Below, in pieces: positions 41,943 through 51,243 of a stretch of DNA of 64,000 nucleotides. Position 1 is the first letter of the stretch. Each line of letters begins with the position of its first letter. A model generated the notes under the pieces. The model had not been told where the DNA came from. It worked only from the letters and a program-made list of their open reading frames with translations, and did not search any database. Source of the stretch: Haemophilus parainfluenzae T3T1 (lineage in GTDB: Bacteria > Pseudomonadota > Gammaproteobacteria > Enterobacterales > Pasteurellaceae); assembly GCF_000210895.1 (NCBI RefSeq), contig NC_015964.1, positions 682,001 through 746,000 of the forward strand. The letters are read 5' to 3'. The position numbers and the translations under genes were made by a program.

Positions 41943-43553
41943 TTATTTTACCTCATTCTCGGTAGTGATAAGGGATAGGCGCGTTAAATCCACGTCATTA
42001 TTGAGCAACTCAACGTTTGGCATACTCTTGTTAGCTTTCGCTGACAAGTCTTTAAAGCGTTCCACTTTCCCCACTAAACCTTGTTGTCCCACAAGGGCGG
42101 TGACGGTGCTGTTGTATTGATTGCTCACAGTGGAAAGGGTGTTGCCTAGTTTGTTTAAGCGTTCGGCCACCAAGCAAATCTGGTTGTAAATTTCACCTGC
42201 TTTTTCCGCGATTTCTTTAGCCTCAGCATTACCTCGTTCGATACGCCACAAATTCGCCACAGTACGCAAAATTGGCATGAGAGTCGTGTGTGAAACCATA
42301 ATGACATTTTTCTCATAGCCATAATTAAACAGACTTGGGTCTAATTTTAAGGCTTCAATATAAGCGGGTTCCACTGCGATGAACATCAAGACAAAATTAG
42401 GGCTGCGCATGCCAATCAAATTGCTGTAATCCTTGCGGTGCAAGTCATCAATGTGATTTTTCAGGGCTTTAATATGCTCCCTTAGTAAACGCTCACGTTC
42501 AAATTCATCCTCAGAATTGACCGCACTTTCATAAGCATTCAATGACATTTTGCTATCAATGATGATATTTTTCTCATCGGGCAGATTCAGCACAAAATCA
42601 GGATAGTTTCGTCCGCCTTGCTCATCTTTAAAATGCGCTTGTGCACTGTAATGCACGTTCTCAATTAAACCAGCCAACTGAAGTGCGCGCTCAAGTTGCA
42701 CTTCTCCCCAGTTACCTAAGGTTTTCTTTTCTCCTTTTAGTGCAGAGGTTAAATTATTGGCTTCTTTCGACATGTTTAAGCCAATTTCCAACACCTTTTT
42801 GATTTCCGCTTCTAAACCCGCATTGCCTTTCACCGATTCCGAATGGATTTCATTGACTCGTTTTTGAAAGCCTTCGATTTGTTCACGGAAAGGCTTCAAC
42901 AAGGTTTCCAATGCGGTTTGATTGGTTTGATTAAAGGATTGGCTTTTTTCTTCCAAAATACGGTTGGCCAGATTTTGGAATTCCACGCCTAGCTGTTGTT
43001 TGGATTGCTCAATATGCTGTTGCTGTTCAGCAAAATGTTTTTCTTTTTCGGAAAGGGTGGTTTTGAGCTCCGTTAATTCTTGTGAAAGTGCGGTCAATTT
43101 TTCCTGCGTTTTTTGCTGCTCTTGTTCTTTTCTAAGTAGATTTTCCTGAGCTTGTTGTAATTGCCCTTGCAAGCTTTCGGCTTGTGCAGATGCTATCCCA
43201 AAACGTTCTTTTAATGCGGTGATTTGCCCGCCAATTTGATCGTAACGGAGTTGCTCTTCATCTAATTCTTTTTCTAAATATTGGATTTTTTCATCACGTT
43301 CATTAAGGCGAGTTTGCAAACCTTCTGCATGAGTTTGTGCTTTAACGGCTTGCTGTTCTAATTGATTTTTGACCGCATTTAAAGAATCAAAACGCTCCGC
43401 TAATTGATTGTAATCGCCGATAGTTTTATTGAGATCTTGTTGTAATTCTTGCGTATCTCGTTTGCTGCGGCTTAATAGAAAAAGCATCACAATACTGATA
43501 AAAACCAGCACGGCAATGATGATTAAATATTGATTAGAGGTGAGTTCTGACAT
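41943..43553 (-). CDS. rmuC: DNA recombination protein RmuC
   Basis: A 536-residue protein: one N-terminal membrane helix (YLIIIAVLVFISIVMLFLLS), a coiled coil over residues ~30-210 rich in Gln and Glu, and a C-terminal PD-(D/E)XK-like nuclease domain with NYPDFVLNLPDEKNIIIDSK. RmuC limits inversion at short repeats in E. coli; its biochemistry is unsettled. Confidence 0.93.
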   Translation of the reverse strand: MSELTSNQYLIIIAVLVFISIVMLFLLSRSKRDTQELQQDLNKTIGDYNQLAERFDSLNAVKNQLEQQAVKAQTHAEGLQTRLNERDEKIQYLEKELDEEQLRYDQIGGQITALKERFGIASAQAESLQGQLQQAQENLLRKEQEQQKTQEKLTALSQELTELKTTLSEKEKHFAEQQQHIEQSKQQLGVEFQNLANRILEEKSQSFNQTNQTALETLLKPFREQIEGFQKRVNEIHSESVKGNAGLEAEIKKVLEIGLNMSKEANNLTSALKGEKKTLGNWGEVQLERALQLAGLIENVHYSAQAHFKDEQGGRNYPDFVLNLPDEKNIIIDSKMSLNAYESAVNSEDEFERERLLREHIKALKNHIDDLHRKDYSNLIGMRSPNFVLMFIAVEPAYIEALKLDPSLFNYGYEKNVIMVSHTTLMPILRTVANLWRIERGNAEAKEIAEKAGEIYNQICLVAERLNKLGNTLSTVSNQYNSTVTALVGQQGLVGKVERFKDLSAKANKSMPNVELLNNDVDLTRLSLITTENEVK

Positions 43554-43631
43554 AAATAGGCTCCTGGATACAGAAAAATTTTAGCATATTCCCAGAAACT
43601 TTTTAAAAATTAAGATTGTTAATTAGGTAAG

Positions 43632-43663
43632 AAAAGTGCGGTCAAAAATAACCGCACTTTTTT
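43632..43663 (-). terminator. aphA terminator from inverted uptake signals
   Basis: AAAGTGCGGT (43633-43642) pairs with ACCGCACTTT (43651-43660). It lies just beyond the aphA stop and has T-rich flanks on both strands. Confidence 0.88.
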
Positions 43664-43670
43664 AGGAAGA

Positions 43671-44378
43671 TTAGTAGTTTGAGTTAATCAATACTTCTTC
43701 ACCGTAGCCACCAAGGGTTGGCATTGGTTGGTAAGTAGAGTTTGCTGCACGCATTAAACGAATACCACGAATACCTGCTTCTTTTGCGGCTAGGATATCG
43801 TCATCGCTGTCACCATAGTGAATACTCACTTTGTGCTCAATAATACCCGGTGTTTTGTTATATTTAGTTGGAAGTTTGCGACCGCCCATGAATTCTACAG
43901 GGTGCATATCTTTAATATTAAAGGCTTTTTGTAGCACAGGTGTCACACCATCTTTATCGCCAGCTGTACGACCGGTAATAAAATAAATTTGGTCACCACG
44001 TGCTTGGTGCATATTAATTAAATCCACCGCAATTTGTTTTGGAATGGAATATTGGTCACAACCTGCATTCACTTCATTCCAGAAATCTTGATTTTTTAAG
44101 TAATCATTTTTACCTGGTGAGTATTTTTCTTGGCCGTGGTAGAAACAAGGGCTACTGAAAAGTACAGTATCATCAATGTCGAAGCTCACATTAATGGGTG
44201 CTTTGCCTTCTAATTCTTTTTTCAACTGCTCAACAGAGATCCAGTGAATCGGTTTTTGCTCTGTCATTTCACGAGCATTCGTACCTTGTTCAGTGTAAGG
44301 TTCTTTGTTTGATGCAAAAGTAGAGACTGCACTTGCCGCTAAAATTGCAATGGCAGAAAGTTTAAGTAAATTTTTCAT
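43671..44378 (-). CDS. aphA: Class B acid phosphatase AphA
   Basis: A 235-residue periplasmic phosphatase of the HAD fold, hydrolysing nucleotide monophosphates and other phosphate esters. Signal peptide cleaved near STFAS (residue 23). The nucleophile motif is FDIDDTVLFSSP (near residue 66) and the last motif GDSDDDILAAKEAG. A near-perfect CRP site lies at about -42 of its predicted start. Confidence 0.93.
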   Translation of the reverse strand: MKNLLKLSAIAILAASAVSTFASNKEPYTEQGTNAREMTEQKPIHWISVEQLKKELEGKAPINVSFDIDDTVLFSSPCFYHGQEKYSPGKNDYLKNQDFWNEVNAGCDQYSIPKQIAVDLINMHQARGDQIYFITGRTAGDKDGVTPVLQKAFNIKDMHPVEFMGGRKLPTKYNKTPGIIEHKVSIHYGDSDDDILAAKEAGIRGIRLMRAANSTYQPMPTLGGYGEEVLINSNY

Positions 44379-44444
44379 GTTTTCCTCATTAAGTAGTTTG
44401 TTTTACTTGTAACAAATCATATCCTTTTAAAATATGGGTGTGAA

Positions 44445-44488
44445 ATGATAGCAATCGTTTGCTATTTAAAAAAGTGATCTTTATCACA
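44445..44488 (-). promoter_or_regulatory. aphA promoter with class II CRP site
   Basis: On the minus strand TATCAT (44450-44445) predicts a start near 44438. The palindrome AGTGATCTTTATCACA (44473-44488), one mismatch from TGTGA-N6-TCACA, is centred about 42 bases upstream, the class II activator position. Confidence 0.65.
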
Positions 44489-44532
44489 TTTTTTTGAGAT
44501 GATTGTTTAATAAAGCATCAAAAAAATTACCC

Positions 44533-44561
44533 CTTGAATTTGGCGGAATCGAACGCCATAT
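44533..44561 (+). promoter_or_regulatory. Heat-shock (sigma-32) type promoter of hslVU
   Basis: CCCTTGAA (44531-44538), a 15-base spacer, then CGCCATAT (44554-44561). This is one base from the sigma-32 consensus CTTGAA / CCCCATNT. It lies 36 bases before the hslV start. Confidence 0.75.
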
Positions 44562-44596
44562 AACGAATAACTTTTCTTAAAAGAAGGATAAAAAGA

Positions 44597-45127
44597 ATGA
44601 CAACAATTGTAAGCGTACGTCGTAATGGCCAAGTGGTTGTTGGGGGCGATGGACAGGTTTCATTAGGCAATACCGTCATGAAAGGGAATGCCCGTAAAGT
44701 ACGCCGTTTATATAATGGCAAAGTTCTAGCCGGTTTCGCAGGCGGAACAGCGGATGCGTTCACCTTATTTGAATTATTTGAGCGAAAATTAGAAATGCAT
44801 CAAGGGCATTTGTTAAAAGCCGCCGTGGAATTAGCCAAAGATTGGCGAACCGATCGTGCGTTACGCAAGTTAGAAGCGATGCTGATTGTGGCGGATGAAA
44901 AAGAAAGTTTAATCATTACCGGTATTGGTGATGTGGTGCAACCGGAAGCCGATCAGATTTTAGCCATTGGTTCTGGCGGTAATTATGCATTATCGGCAGC
45001 CCGTGCGTTGGTGGAAAATACCGATTTATCAGCTCGTGAAATTGTGGAAAAATCTTTAAAAATTGCCGGTGATATTTGCGTGTTTACCAATACAAATTTC
45101 ACTATCGAAGAATTACCGAATAAATAA
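44597..45127 (+). CDS. hslV: ATP-dependent protease subunit HslV (ClpQ)
   Basis: A 176-residue proteasome-related peptidase. After removal of Met1 the N-terminal Thr ([10 protein letters not shown]) is the nucleophile; the GGDGQVSLG and [14 protein letters not shown] motifs are conserved. It forms the double hexamer core of the HslUV protease. hslU starts nine bases after its stop. Confidence 0.97.
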   Translation: MTTIVSVRRNGQVVVGGDGQVSLGNTVMKGNARKVRRLYNGKVLAGFAGGTADAFTLFELFERKLEMHQGHLLKAAVELAKDWRTDRALRKLEAMLIVADEKESLIITGIGDVVQPEADQILAIGSGGNYALSAARALVENTDLSAREIVEKSLKIAGDICVFTNTNFTIEELPNK

Positions 45128-45136
45128 GGAAAAATT

Positions 45137-46471
45137 ATGTCTGAAATGACCCCTCGTGAAATTGTTTCCGAATTAGATCAACATATTATCGGCCAAAAAG
45201 AGGCGAAAAGAGCGGTTGCAATCGCATTACGTAACCGTTGGAGAAGAATGCAGTTACAAGAGCCACTTCGTCATGAAGTGACGCCTAAAAATATTTTAAT
45301 GATTGGGCCAACGGGTGTGGGTAAAACCGAGATTGCGCGTCGTCTTGCAAAATTAGCCAATGCGCCATTCATTAAAGTGGAAGCGACCAAGTTCACCGAA
45401 GTGGGCTATGTGGGGAAAGAAGTGGATTCCATTATCCGTGATTTAACGGACAGTGCGATGAAATTAGTTCGCCAACAAGAAATTGCGAAAAATCGTGCGA
45501 AAGCAGAAGATGCAGCGGAAGATCGTATTTTAGATGCATTATTGCCTCCACCGAAAAATCAATGGGGTGAAGTCGAAAACCACGACACCAACAGTAGCAC
45601 TCGCCAAGCGTTCCGTAAAAAATTACGTGAAGGGCAATTAGACGATAAAGAAATCGAAATTGATGTGTCTGCGGGCGTTTCAATGGGCGTAGAAATCATG
45701 GCGCCTCCAGGCATGGAAGAAATGACGAATCAGTTGCAATCCATGTTCCAAAGTCTGGGGTCGGATAAAACCAAAAAACGCAAAATGAAAATTAAGGATG
45801 CATTAAAAACCTTAATTGACGATGAAGCGGCCAAATTGATTAATCCGGAAGAATTGAAGCAAAAAGCCATTGATGCAGTTGAGCAAAACGGTATCGTGTT
45901 TATTGATGAGATTGACAAGATCTGTAAAAAAGGCGAATACAGTGGTGCGGATGTTTCTCGTGAAGGTGTGCAACGTGACTTATTACCATTAGTGGAGGGC
46001 TCAACGGTGAATACCAAACACGGGATGGTAAAAACTGATCATATTCTCTTTATTGCATCGGGTGCCTTCCAAGTGGCGCGTCCATCGGATTTAATCCCAG
46101 AGTTGCAAGGTCGTTTGCCGATTCGTGTTGAATTATCAGCATTAACGGCAGAGGATTTTGAGCGTATTCTAACTGAGCCAAATGCGTCTTTAACGGAGCA
46201 ATATAAAGCGCTCATGGCAACAGAAGGTGTGAGCATTGAGTTTACACAAGATGCCATTAAGAAGATTGCTGAAGCCGCCTTCCGTGTGAATGAGAAAACA
46301 GAGAATATCGGTGCAAGACGTTTACATACCGTGATGGAACGTTTAATGGATAAAATCTCATTTGATGCGAGTGAAATGGACGGTCAAACTGTTAATATCG
46401 ACGCAGCTTATGTGAGTGAGGCATTAGGCGAAGTGATTGAAAACGAAGATTTAAGTCGATTCATTCTGTAA
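45137..46471 (+). CDS. hslU: ATP-dependent protease ATPase HslU (ClpY)
   Basis: A 444-residue AAA+ unfoldase. Walker [15 protein letters not shown] near residue 57, Walker B FIDEIDKI near 255, an inserted I domain between them, and sensor 2 GARRLH near 392. The tail EDLSRFIL is what docks into HslV. Confidence 0.97.
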   Translation: MSEMTPREIVSELDQHIIGQKEAKRAVAIALRNRWRRMQLQEPLRHEVTPKNILMIGPTGVGKTEIARRLAKLANAPFIKVEATKFTEVGYVGKEVDSIIRDLTDSAMKLVRQQEIAKNRAKAEDAAEDRILDALLPPPKNQWGEVENHDTNSSTRQAFRKKLREGQLDDKEIEIDVSAGVSMGVEIMAPPGMEEMTNQLQSMFQSLGSDKTKKRKMKIKDALKTLIDDEAAKLINPEELKQKAIDAVEQNGIVFIDEIDKICKKGEYSGADVSREGVQRDLLPLVEGSTVNTKHGMVKTDHILFIASGAFQVARPSDLIPELQGRLPIRVELSALTAEDFERILTEPNASLTEQYKALMATEGVSIEFTQDAIKKIAEAAFRVNEKTENIGARRLHTVMERLMDKISFDASEMDGQTVNIDAAYVSEALGEVIENEDLSRFIL

Positions 46472-46490
46472 TGAAAGTTTAGATAAAGAA

Positions 46491-46524
46491 AAAGTGCGGT
46501 TATTTTTAACCGCACTTTTTTTAT
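46491..46524. terminator. Bidirectional terminator between hslU and slyD
   Basis: AAAGTGCGGTT (46491-46501) pairs with AACCGCACTTT (46508-46518); A run on the left, T run on the right. Both arms carry a perfect uptake signal. Confidence 0.9.
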
Positions 46525-46538
46525 CTCTTAAATGAAGA

Positions 46539-47177
46539 TTAGTGACCGCCGCAACCACAGCCGCCATGACCGTGTCCGTGATCATGATCGTGATGATGAC
46601 CACCGCCACAGCAACCGCCGTGTCCATGATCGTGATCATGGTGGTGATGACCGTGACCGCCGCAACCACAACCATGACCATCTTCATCATCGTGATGGTG
46701 GTGATGATCGTGTGCACCATGCACGTGACCGTGAGCAATTTCTTCTAATGTTGCTTCACGGATGCCAACAACCTCAACAGTGAAGTGTAATTCTTGACCC
46801 GCTAACATGTGGTTACCATCAACCACCACTTCATCGCCATCCACTTCAGTGATCACAACAGGAACTGGGCCGATATCTGTATCTGCTAAGAAACGCATAC
46901 CAACCACCACTTCATCTACACCTTGGAATACATCTTTTGGTACACGTTGAACCATGTTTTCATTGTATTCGCCGTAGCCTTCTTCTGGTTGAACACGAAC
47001 TTCAAATTTGTCGCCAACTTCTTTACCTTCTAAGGCATTTTCAAGACCAATGATTAAGTTATTGTGGCCTTGTAAATATTCTAATGGTTGATTTGCTGGA
47101 GCTTCATCAACTAATACACCGTCTTGAGTACGTACTTGGTAAGCGATACTCACAACCGTATTTTTTGCTACTTTCAT
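46539..47177 (-). CDS. slyD: FKBP-type peptidyl-prolyl isomerase SlyD with metal-binding tail
   Basis: A 212-residue folding catalyst and chaperone. Residues 1-~150 hold the FKBP domain with inserted flap (PLEYLQGHNNLIIGLENALE). The last ~60 residues are almost only His, Gly, Cys and Asp (HDHHHHHDDEDGHGCGCGGH and more), a nickel/zinc-binding tail that in E. coli serves hydrogenase maturation. The tail is rich in cysteine-glycine steps. The ATG at 47177 (MKVAKNTVVS) is the family start; the frame upstream to 47210 is not used. Confidence 0.93.
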   Translation of the reverse strand: MKVAKNTVVSIAYQVRTQDGVLVDEAPANQPLEYLQGHNNLIIGLENALEGKEVGDKFEVRVQPEEGYGEYNENMVQRVPKDVFQGVDEVVVGMRFLADTDIGPVPVVITEVDGDEVVVDGNHMLAGQELHFTVEVVGIREATLEEIAHGHVHGAHDHHHHHDDEDGHGCGCGGHGHHHHDHDHGHGGCCGGGHHHDHDHGHGHGGCGCGGH

Positions 47178-47221
47178 ATTGTTTTCCTTATTAAAAAAAT
47201 CGTCATTCATTGTATAGAAAA

Positions 47222-47932
47222 TTATTCTTTAAGCAATGCAATTCGCGCATTCACACTGACTTTAATTTTCTCTTTGCCACTTTGAGTGTAAGTTTCATCT
47301 TTCCCACTCGAGTATAAACTTTTAGAGCTTAGTTCGGCTGCAGCATAAGGGCGGAAATCAGCGACTGAATCATTAGCTGAGGAAATTTCAAGGTTCTGTA
47401 TGCGATAACCTTTCACCTGCAAGGATTCTTGAACTAAGAGTGCTTTATCTTTAAGTTTTGCTAAAGCTTCTTTGGTTAATTCATTTTCTAAACTACTTAA
47501 TTTTTCACGAGAAACAGAGGCATTGACCTGAGCAATGGCCAATACGCCATCTAGTTCATTTACTAATGTTGATAATGCTTGAGAGTCTTTACTTTCTAAG
47601 GTTAATCCTGCATGCGCAATCCAACCTTGCTGTTTGCCTTTATTATCGTAACGAACCATGGTATTACGAGAATTATCAGTAATTTCGACCGAGCTCTGTG
47701 CTTTCGCTAATTCAATGGCTTTATTCATTTTTTCTGCCATGGTTTTATTGAGCGCGGATAAATCATTGCCTTCCGCTTGGTAAAAAAGGGAGACTTGCAA
47801 TAAATCACGTTCTACTGCTTTTTCTGCTTCAACAGTAAAGGTTACATCAGCTGGATAATTCGGTACGGGTTCTTCTGCAAAAGAAGCGATAGGTAAGGCA
47901 AGTAATGCAAGAGAAAGTGCTTTGAGTTTCAT
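47222..47932 (-). CDS. SIMPL domain (DUF541) periplasmic protein
   Basis: A 236-residue exported protein, signal peptide MKLKALSLALLALPIASFAE. VTFTVEAEKAVERDLLQVSL begins the SIMPL (YggE-like) fold, which has the DUF541 repeat of beta strands and helices. Related proteins are tied to oxidative stress tolerance but have no defined activity. Confidence 0.85.
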   Translation of the reverse strand: MKLKALSLALLALPIASFAEEPVPNYPADVTFTVEAEKAVERDLLQVSLFYQAEGNDLSALNKTMAEKMNKAIELAKAQSSVEITDNSRNTMVRYDNKGKQQGWIAHAGLTLESKDSQALSTLVNELDGVLAIAQVNASVSREKLSSLENELTKEALAKLKDKALLVQESLQVKGYRIQNLEISSANDSVADFRPYAAAELSSKSLYSSGKDETYTQSGKEKIKVSVNARIALLKE

Positions 47933-47990
47933 TTTTTCATTCCTATTTGGGTAAGATAAAAATTAAGGGCGATTAACTCCCCCCACATTA

Positions 47991-48419
47991 TTAATGTAAA
48001 CGTTCGTTGTCGTCTTCGACATCTTCGTCATCGAAAAATTCGCCATCATCGCCGTATTCATCATCTTCCGCATTCGGATCTTCAAAATACGTGCCCCAGC
48101 CATCATAAATGCCTTTGTATTTTTCCACTAATGGTAAAATTTCTTTTTGTTGTGCATCGATAATTTCGGATTTTAATTCCACTTCACTGATGATATCAAA
48201 ACAGAAAATCACCTTGCCATTTTCATCTTCGAATTCTTCTGCTTCTGACACTTCATAGCCTGCTTTGAAAGCATCCACGGCAATTTTTTCTAAGGTATCA
48301 AAATCATAATGAGCGATGTGATGTTCGATAATATAAAGGGCATCCGGATCGCTGCCGTCATTTAATAAATCTGTAATGATTTCACGGGTTTCTTCTTGAA
48401 GTTCGTTAAAGTTCGTCAT
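47991..48419 (-). CDS. rraB: Ribonuclease E inhibitor RraB
   Basis: A 142-residue acidic regulator that binds RNase E and changes its cleavage of some mRNAs. [20 protein letters not shown] and [20 protein letters not shown] are family signatures. The last ~25 residues are an Asp/Glu-rich tail. Confidence 0.92.
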   Translation of the reverse strand: MTNFNELQEETREIITDLLNDGSDPDALYIIEHHIAHYDFDTLEKIAVDAFKAGYEVSEAEEFEDENGKVIFCFDIISEVELKSEIIDAQQKEILPLVEKYKGIYDGWGTYFEDPNAEDDEYGDDGEFFDDEDVEDDNERLH

Positions 48420-48503
48420 AAGGCATTCCTTTTGTCAGAAAAAGTGCGGTCATTGTAGGGGATAAAGATGAAAATGTCGCTAAAAATTTATGCTCATTTC
48501 AGT

Positions 48504-48532
48504 TTGCCTTGACGGGGAGGAAAGGTTAAAAT
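48504..48532 (+). promoter_or_regulatory. truD promoter
   Basis: TTGCCT (48504-48509), 17-base spacer, TAAAAT (48527-48532); predicted start near 48539, giving an ~87-base leader. Confidence 0.55.
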
Positions 48533-48559
48533 TCTGCGCGAATAAATTGTGCTTAACAT

Positions 48560-48615
48560 GCCCAGCTGATCACGCTATTTATTGCAGCGAAAAAAGTTGG
48601 GCTTTCTTATTTTAG
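48560..48615 (+). promoter_or_regulatory. Structured truD leader, possible attenuator
   Basis: GCCCAGC (48560-48566) pairs with GTTGGGC (48596-48602) around an inner CGCT/AGCG stem. The U-rich TTTCTTATTTT follows immediately. The layout is that of an intrinsic terminator inside the leader, just before the truD ATG. No named RNA family recognised. Confidence 0.45.
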
Positions 48616-48625
48616 AACGAAAAAA

Positions 48626-49648
48626 ATGGTCAAACATCTCCCTTATTTCACCTTAAAAACACCGCCAAAATCAACCGCACTTTTAAAGCAAGAGTTTGCT
48701 GATTTTATCGTTAAAGAAGATCTTGGCTATGAAATGTCAGGCGAAGGCGAATTTGTGGCGGTAAAAATCCGTAAAACGGATTGTAATACGTTGTTTGTGG
48801 GCGAAAAACTTGCCAAGTTTGCGGGTATTTCTGATCGAAATATGGGGTATGCCGGTTTGAAAGATCGTCATGGCATCACCGAACAATGGTTTTGTTTGCA
48901 AATGCCGGGAAAGGAAACGCCAGATTTTAGCCAATTTCAATTAGAAGGTGTCGAGATTTTAGACGTTACTCGCCACAATCGTAAAATTCGTACGGGGAGT
49001 CTTCAAGGAAATACCTTCGAGATTTTATTGCGCGGTGCAAAAGAAAGTGATGAGTTGAATGAACGCTTAAATTTTGTGGCGAAATACGGTTTCCCTAACT
49101 ACTTCACTGAACAACGTTTTGGGCGTGATGGGCATAATCTGACTCAAGCGATTCGTTGGGCGAAAGGGGAGATTAAGGTCAAAGATCGTAAAAAACGCAG
49201 TTTTTATCTTTCCGCCGCTCGCAGCGAAATTTTTAATTTAGTTGTGGCAGAACGAATTGAACAAAATGTGGCAGATCAGGTTCTAAGAGACGATATTGTA
49301 CAGTTAAATGGATCGCACAGTTGGTTTAAGGCTGATGAAAATGAAGATTTAGCGGTTTTACAGCAACGTTTGAACGAGCAAGATATTTTGCTCACCGCGC
49401 CTTTAATTGGCGAAGAAAATTTATCTGCAAGTGCGGTTGAAAATAAAGTGGTTTTGGAACATCAGGTTTTCCAAGAGTTAATGAAACAAGAGAGAATGAA
49501 ACCCGCTCGCCGCCCTTTATTAATGCAGGCAAAAGATTTCCATTGGACGTTTGTTGAAGAAGGATTGAAGCTCTCATTTTATTTACCGGCAGGGAGTTAT
49601 GCCACTGCATTGGTGCGAGAGTTAGTGAATATTAAGGAAGAAGAATAA
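48626..49648 (+). CDS. truD: tRNA pseudouridine(13) synthase TruD
   Basis: A 340-residue enzyme that makes pseudouridine 13 in glutamate tRNA. The catalytic region [16 protein letters not shown] (catalytic Asp, near residue 79) and [14 protein letters not shown] (near 154) are intact. Its stop shares a base with the surE start (TAATG). First gene of truD-surE-yqaA-lipoprotein-nlpD. Confidence 0.95.
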   Translation: MVKHLPYFTLKTPPKSTALLKQEFADFIVKEDLGYEMSGEGEFVAVKIRKTDCNTLFVGEKLAKFAGISDRNMGYAGLKDRHGITEQWFCLQMPGKETPDFSQFQLEGVEILDVTRHNRKIRTGSLQGNTFEILLRGAKESDELNERLNFVAKYGFPNYFTEQRFGRDGHNLTQAIRWAKGEIKVKDRKKRSFYLSAARSEIFNLVVAERIEQNVADQVLRDDIVQLNGSHSWFKADENEDLAVLQQRLNEQDILLTAPLIGEENLSASAVENKVVLEHQVFQELMKQERMKPARRPLLMQAKDFHWTFVEEGLKLSFYLPAGSYATALVRELVNIKEEE

Positions 49649-50388
49649 TGCGAATTTTAGTCAGCAATGATGACGGTTTTCACGCCGAAGGGATTCAAGT
49701 TTTAGCAAAAGAATTACGAAAAATTGCCGATGTGGTGATCGTCGCGCCTGATCGTAATCGTAGCGCGGCATCAAGTTCATTAACACTTGTTGAGCCGCTT
49801 CGCCCTCGTCATTTAGATTGCGGTGATTACTGCGTGAATGGCACCCCCGCAGATTGTGTGCATTTGGCTTTAAATGGTTTTTTATCTGGTCAAGTGGATC
49901 TTGTGGTGTCTGGTATTAATGCGGGTTGCAATATGGGGGATGATACAATTTATTCTGGCACCCTCGCCGCTGCATTGGAAGGGCGTCATTTAGGATTGCC
50001 AGCCATTGCCGTCTCTTTAGATGGTCGTCAGCATTATGAAACAGCCGCTCGCGTGGTGTGTGATTTAATTCCGAAATTACATCCTCAATTATTGAATAAA
50101 CGAGAAGTGATCAATATCAATGTGCCAGACTTGCCCTATGAAGAACTTAAAGGCATTAAAGTCTGTCATTTAGGCTATCGCACATCTGCGGCCGAAGTGA
50201 TTAAACAAGAAGATCCTCGTGGCGAAAATATCTATTGGATTGGTCCGTCAGGCTTGCCAGAATATGATGGTGAAGGCACAGATTTCCATGCAGTAAAAAA
50301 TGGTTATGTTTCCATTACGCCAATTCAAGCAGATCTTACGGCTCATCAGTCAATTGCTGCTTTACAAGATTGGCTGGAAAGTGAATAA
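49648..50388 (+). CDS. surE: 5'/3'-nucleotidase SurE
   Basis: A 246-residue stationary-phase survival nucleotidase acting on nucleoside monophosphates and polyphosphate. Metal site [16 protein letters not shown] at the N-terminus and [18 protein letters not shown] near residue 91. Overlaps truD by one base. Confidence 0.95.
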   Translation: MRILVSNDDGFHAEGIQVLAKELRKIADVVIVAPDRNRSAASSSLTLVEPLRPRHLDCGDYCVNGTPADCVHLALNGFLSGQVDLVVSGINAGCNMGDDTIYSGTLAAALEGRHLGLPAIAVSLDGRQHYETAARVVCDLIPKLHPQLLNKREVININVPDLPYEELKGIKVCHLGYRTSAAEVIKQEDPRGENIYWIGPSGLPEYDGEGTDFHAVKNGYVSITPIQADLTAHQSIAALQDWLESE

Positions 50389-50439
50389 TGTGCCATTTTG
50401 ATACGAATTTTCCCTATTGAAGCAATAAAGGATAAGTGA

Positions 50440-51015
50440 ATGAATATTTTTGGTGCGATGTACGATAAAACGATGCAATGGTCAAAACATCGCTTTGCCG
50501 TGTTTTGGTTATCCTTTGTAAGTTTTATTGAGGCCATTTTCTTTCCAATTCCACCCGATGTGATGTTGATTCCAATGTCAATGTCAAAGCCAAAAAGTGC
50601 GTTTCGTTTTGCGCTTTATACAGCGGTCGCTTCAGTAGTGGGGGGAATGATTGGTTATGCTATCGGCTATTATGCCTTTGATTGGGTGCAAGGTTATATT
50701 CAACAATGGGGCTACCAAGCCGCTTGGGAACAAGCTATGGCGTGGTTTAAGGAATGGGGCGTGTTAGTAGTCTTTGTTGCCGGTTTTAGTCCTATTCCTT
50801 ATAAAGTTTTCACCATTTGTGCCGGCGTGATGCAAATGGCATTTATCCCCTTTGTGATAACCGCATTTGTATCGCGTTTTGCTCGTTTTATTTTAGTGGC
50901 AAAACTGGCCGCATGGGGCGGAGAAAAATTCGCCGCGAAATTACGTAAATCCATTGAAGTCATTGGTTGGAGTGTCGTTGCTTTAGCCGTCATTATTTAT
51001 ATTATTTTAAAATAA
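50440..51015 (+). CDS. YqaA family (DedA/VTT-type) membrane protein
   Basis: A 191-residue inner membrane protein with about five helices. FWLSFVSFIEAIFFPIPPDV near residue 25 and VAGFSPIPYKVFTICAGVMQ near 115 are the paired re-entrant motifs of the VTT fold. DedA-type proteins act in lipid carrier flipping or membrane homeostasis; the role of YqaA is unknown. It occupies the place of pcm in the E. coli surE-pcm-nlpD order. Confidence 0.87.
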   Translation: MNIFGAMYDKTMQWSKHRFAVFWLSFVSFIEAIFFPIPPDVMLIPMSMSKPKSAFRFALYTAVASVVGGMIGYAIGYYAFDWVQGYIQQWGYQAAWEQAMAWFKEWGVLVVFVAGFSPIPYKVFTICAGVMQMAFIPFVITAFVSRFARFILVAKLAAWGGEKFAAKLRKSIEVIGWSVVALAVIIYIILK

Positions 51016-51031
51016 TAGGATGACCTTTTTT

Positions 51032-51220
51032 ATGAATAAATTACTCTTTATTATCTCGAGTGCATTGCTGGTTTCAGCTTGTACGGGAGAGCCGAAAAAA
51101 CAAGATCCCGACGCATTGCCAGATGGTATTATGCAACCAGTAGAGGGAACGGGAGCCGTTGCCGGTGGTAGCTTTATGCCGGAAATTGAAAAGAATTCAA
51201 TGCCAAATCAAATGAAATAA
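51032..51220 (+). CDS. Small lipoprotein resembling the NlpD N-terminus
   Basis: A 62-residue lipoprotein with signal MNKLLFIISSALLVSAC (Cys17 lipobox). The mature part DGIMQPVEGTGAVAGGSFMP and EIEKNSMPNQMK parallels the N-terminal linker of the next gene, nlpD ([28 protein letters not shown]). It looks like a fragmentary duplicate kept as a gene. ATG 51032 is preferred to 51020, whose codon overlaps the AGGA ribosome site. Confidence 0.75.
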   Translation: MNKLLFIISSALLVSACTGEPKKQDPDALPDGIMQPVEGTGAVAGGSFMPEIEKNSMPNQMK

Positions 51221-51243
51221 ATTTAATTTTAAAGGAAGAATAA

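Noticed and set aside
46532-46783. Long open frames opposite the slyD 3' end, rich in Asp, Arg and His
   Set aside because: They mirror the low-complexity His-codon repeats of slyD and have no ribosome site or homologous look.
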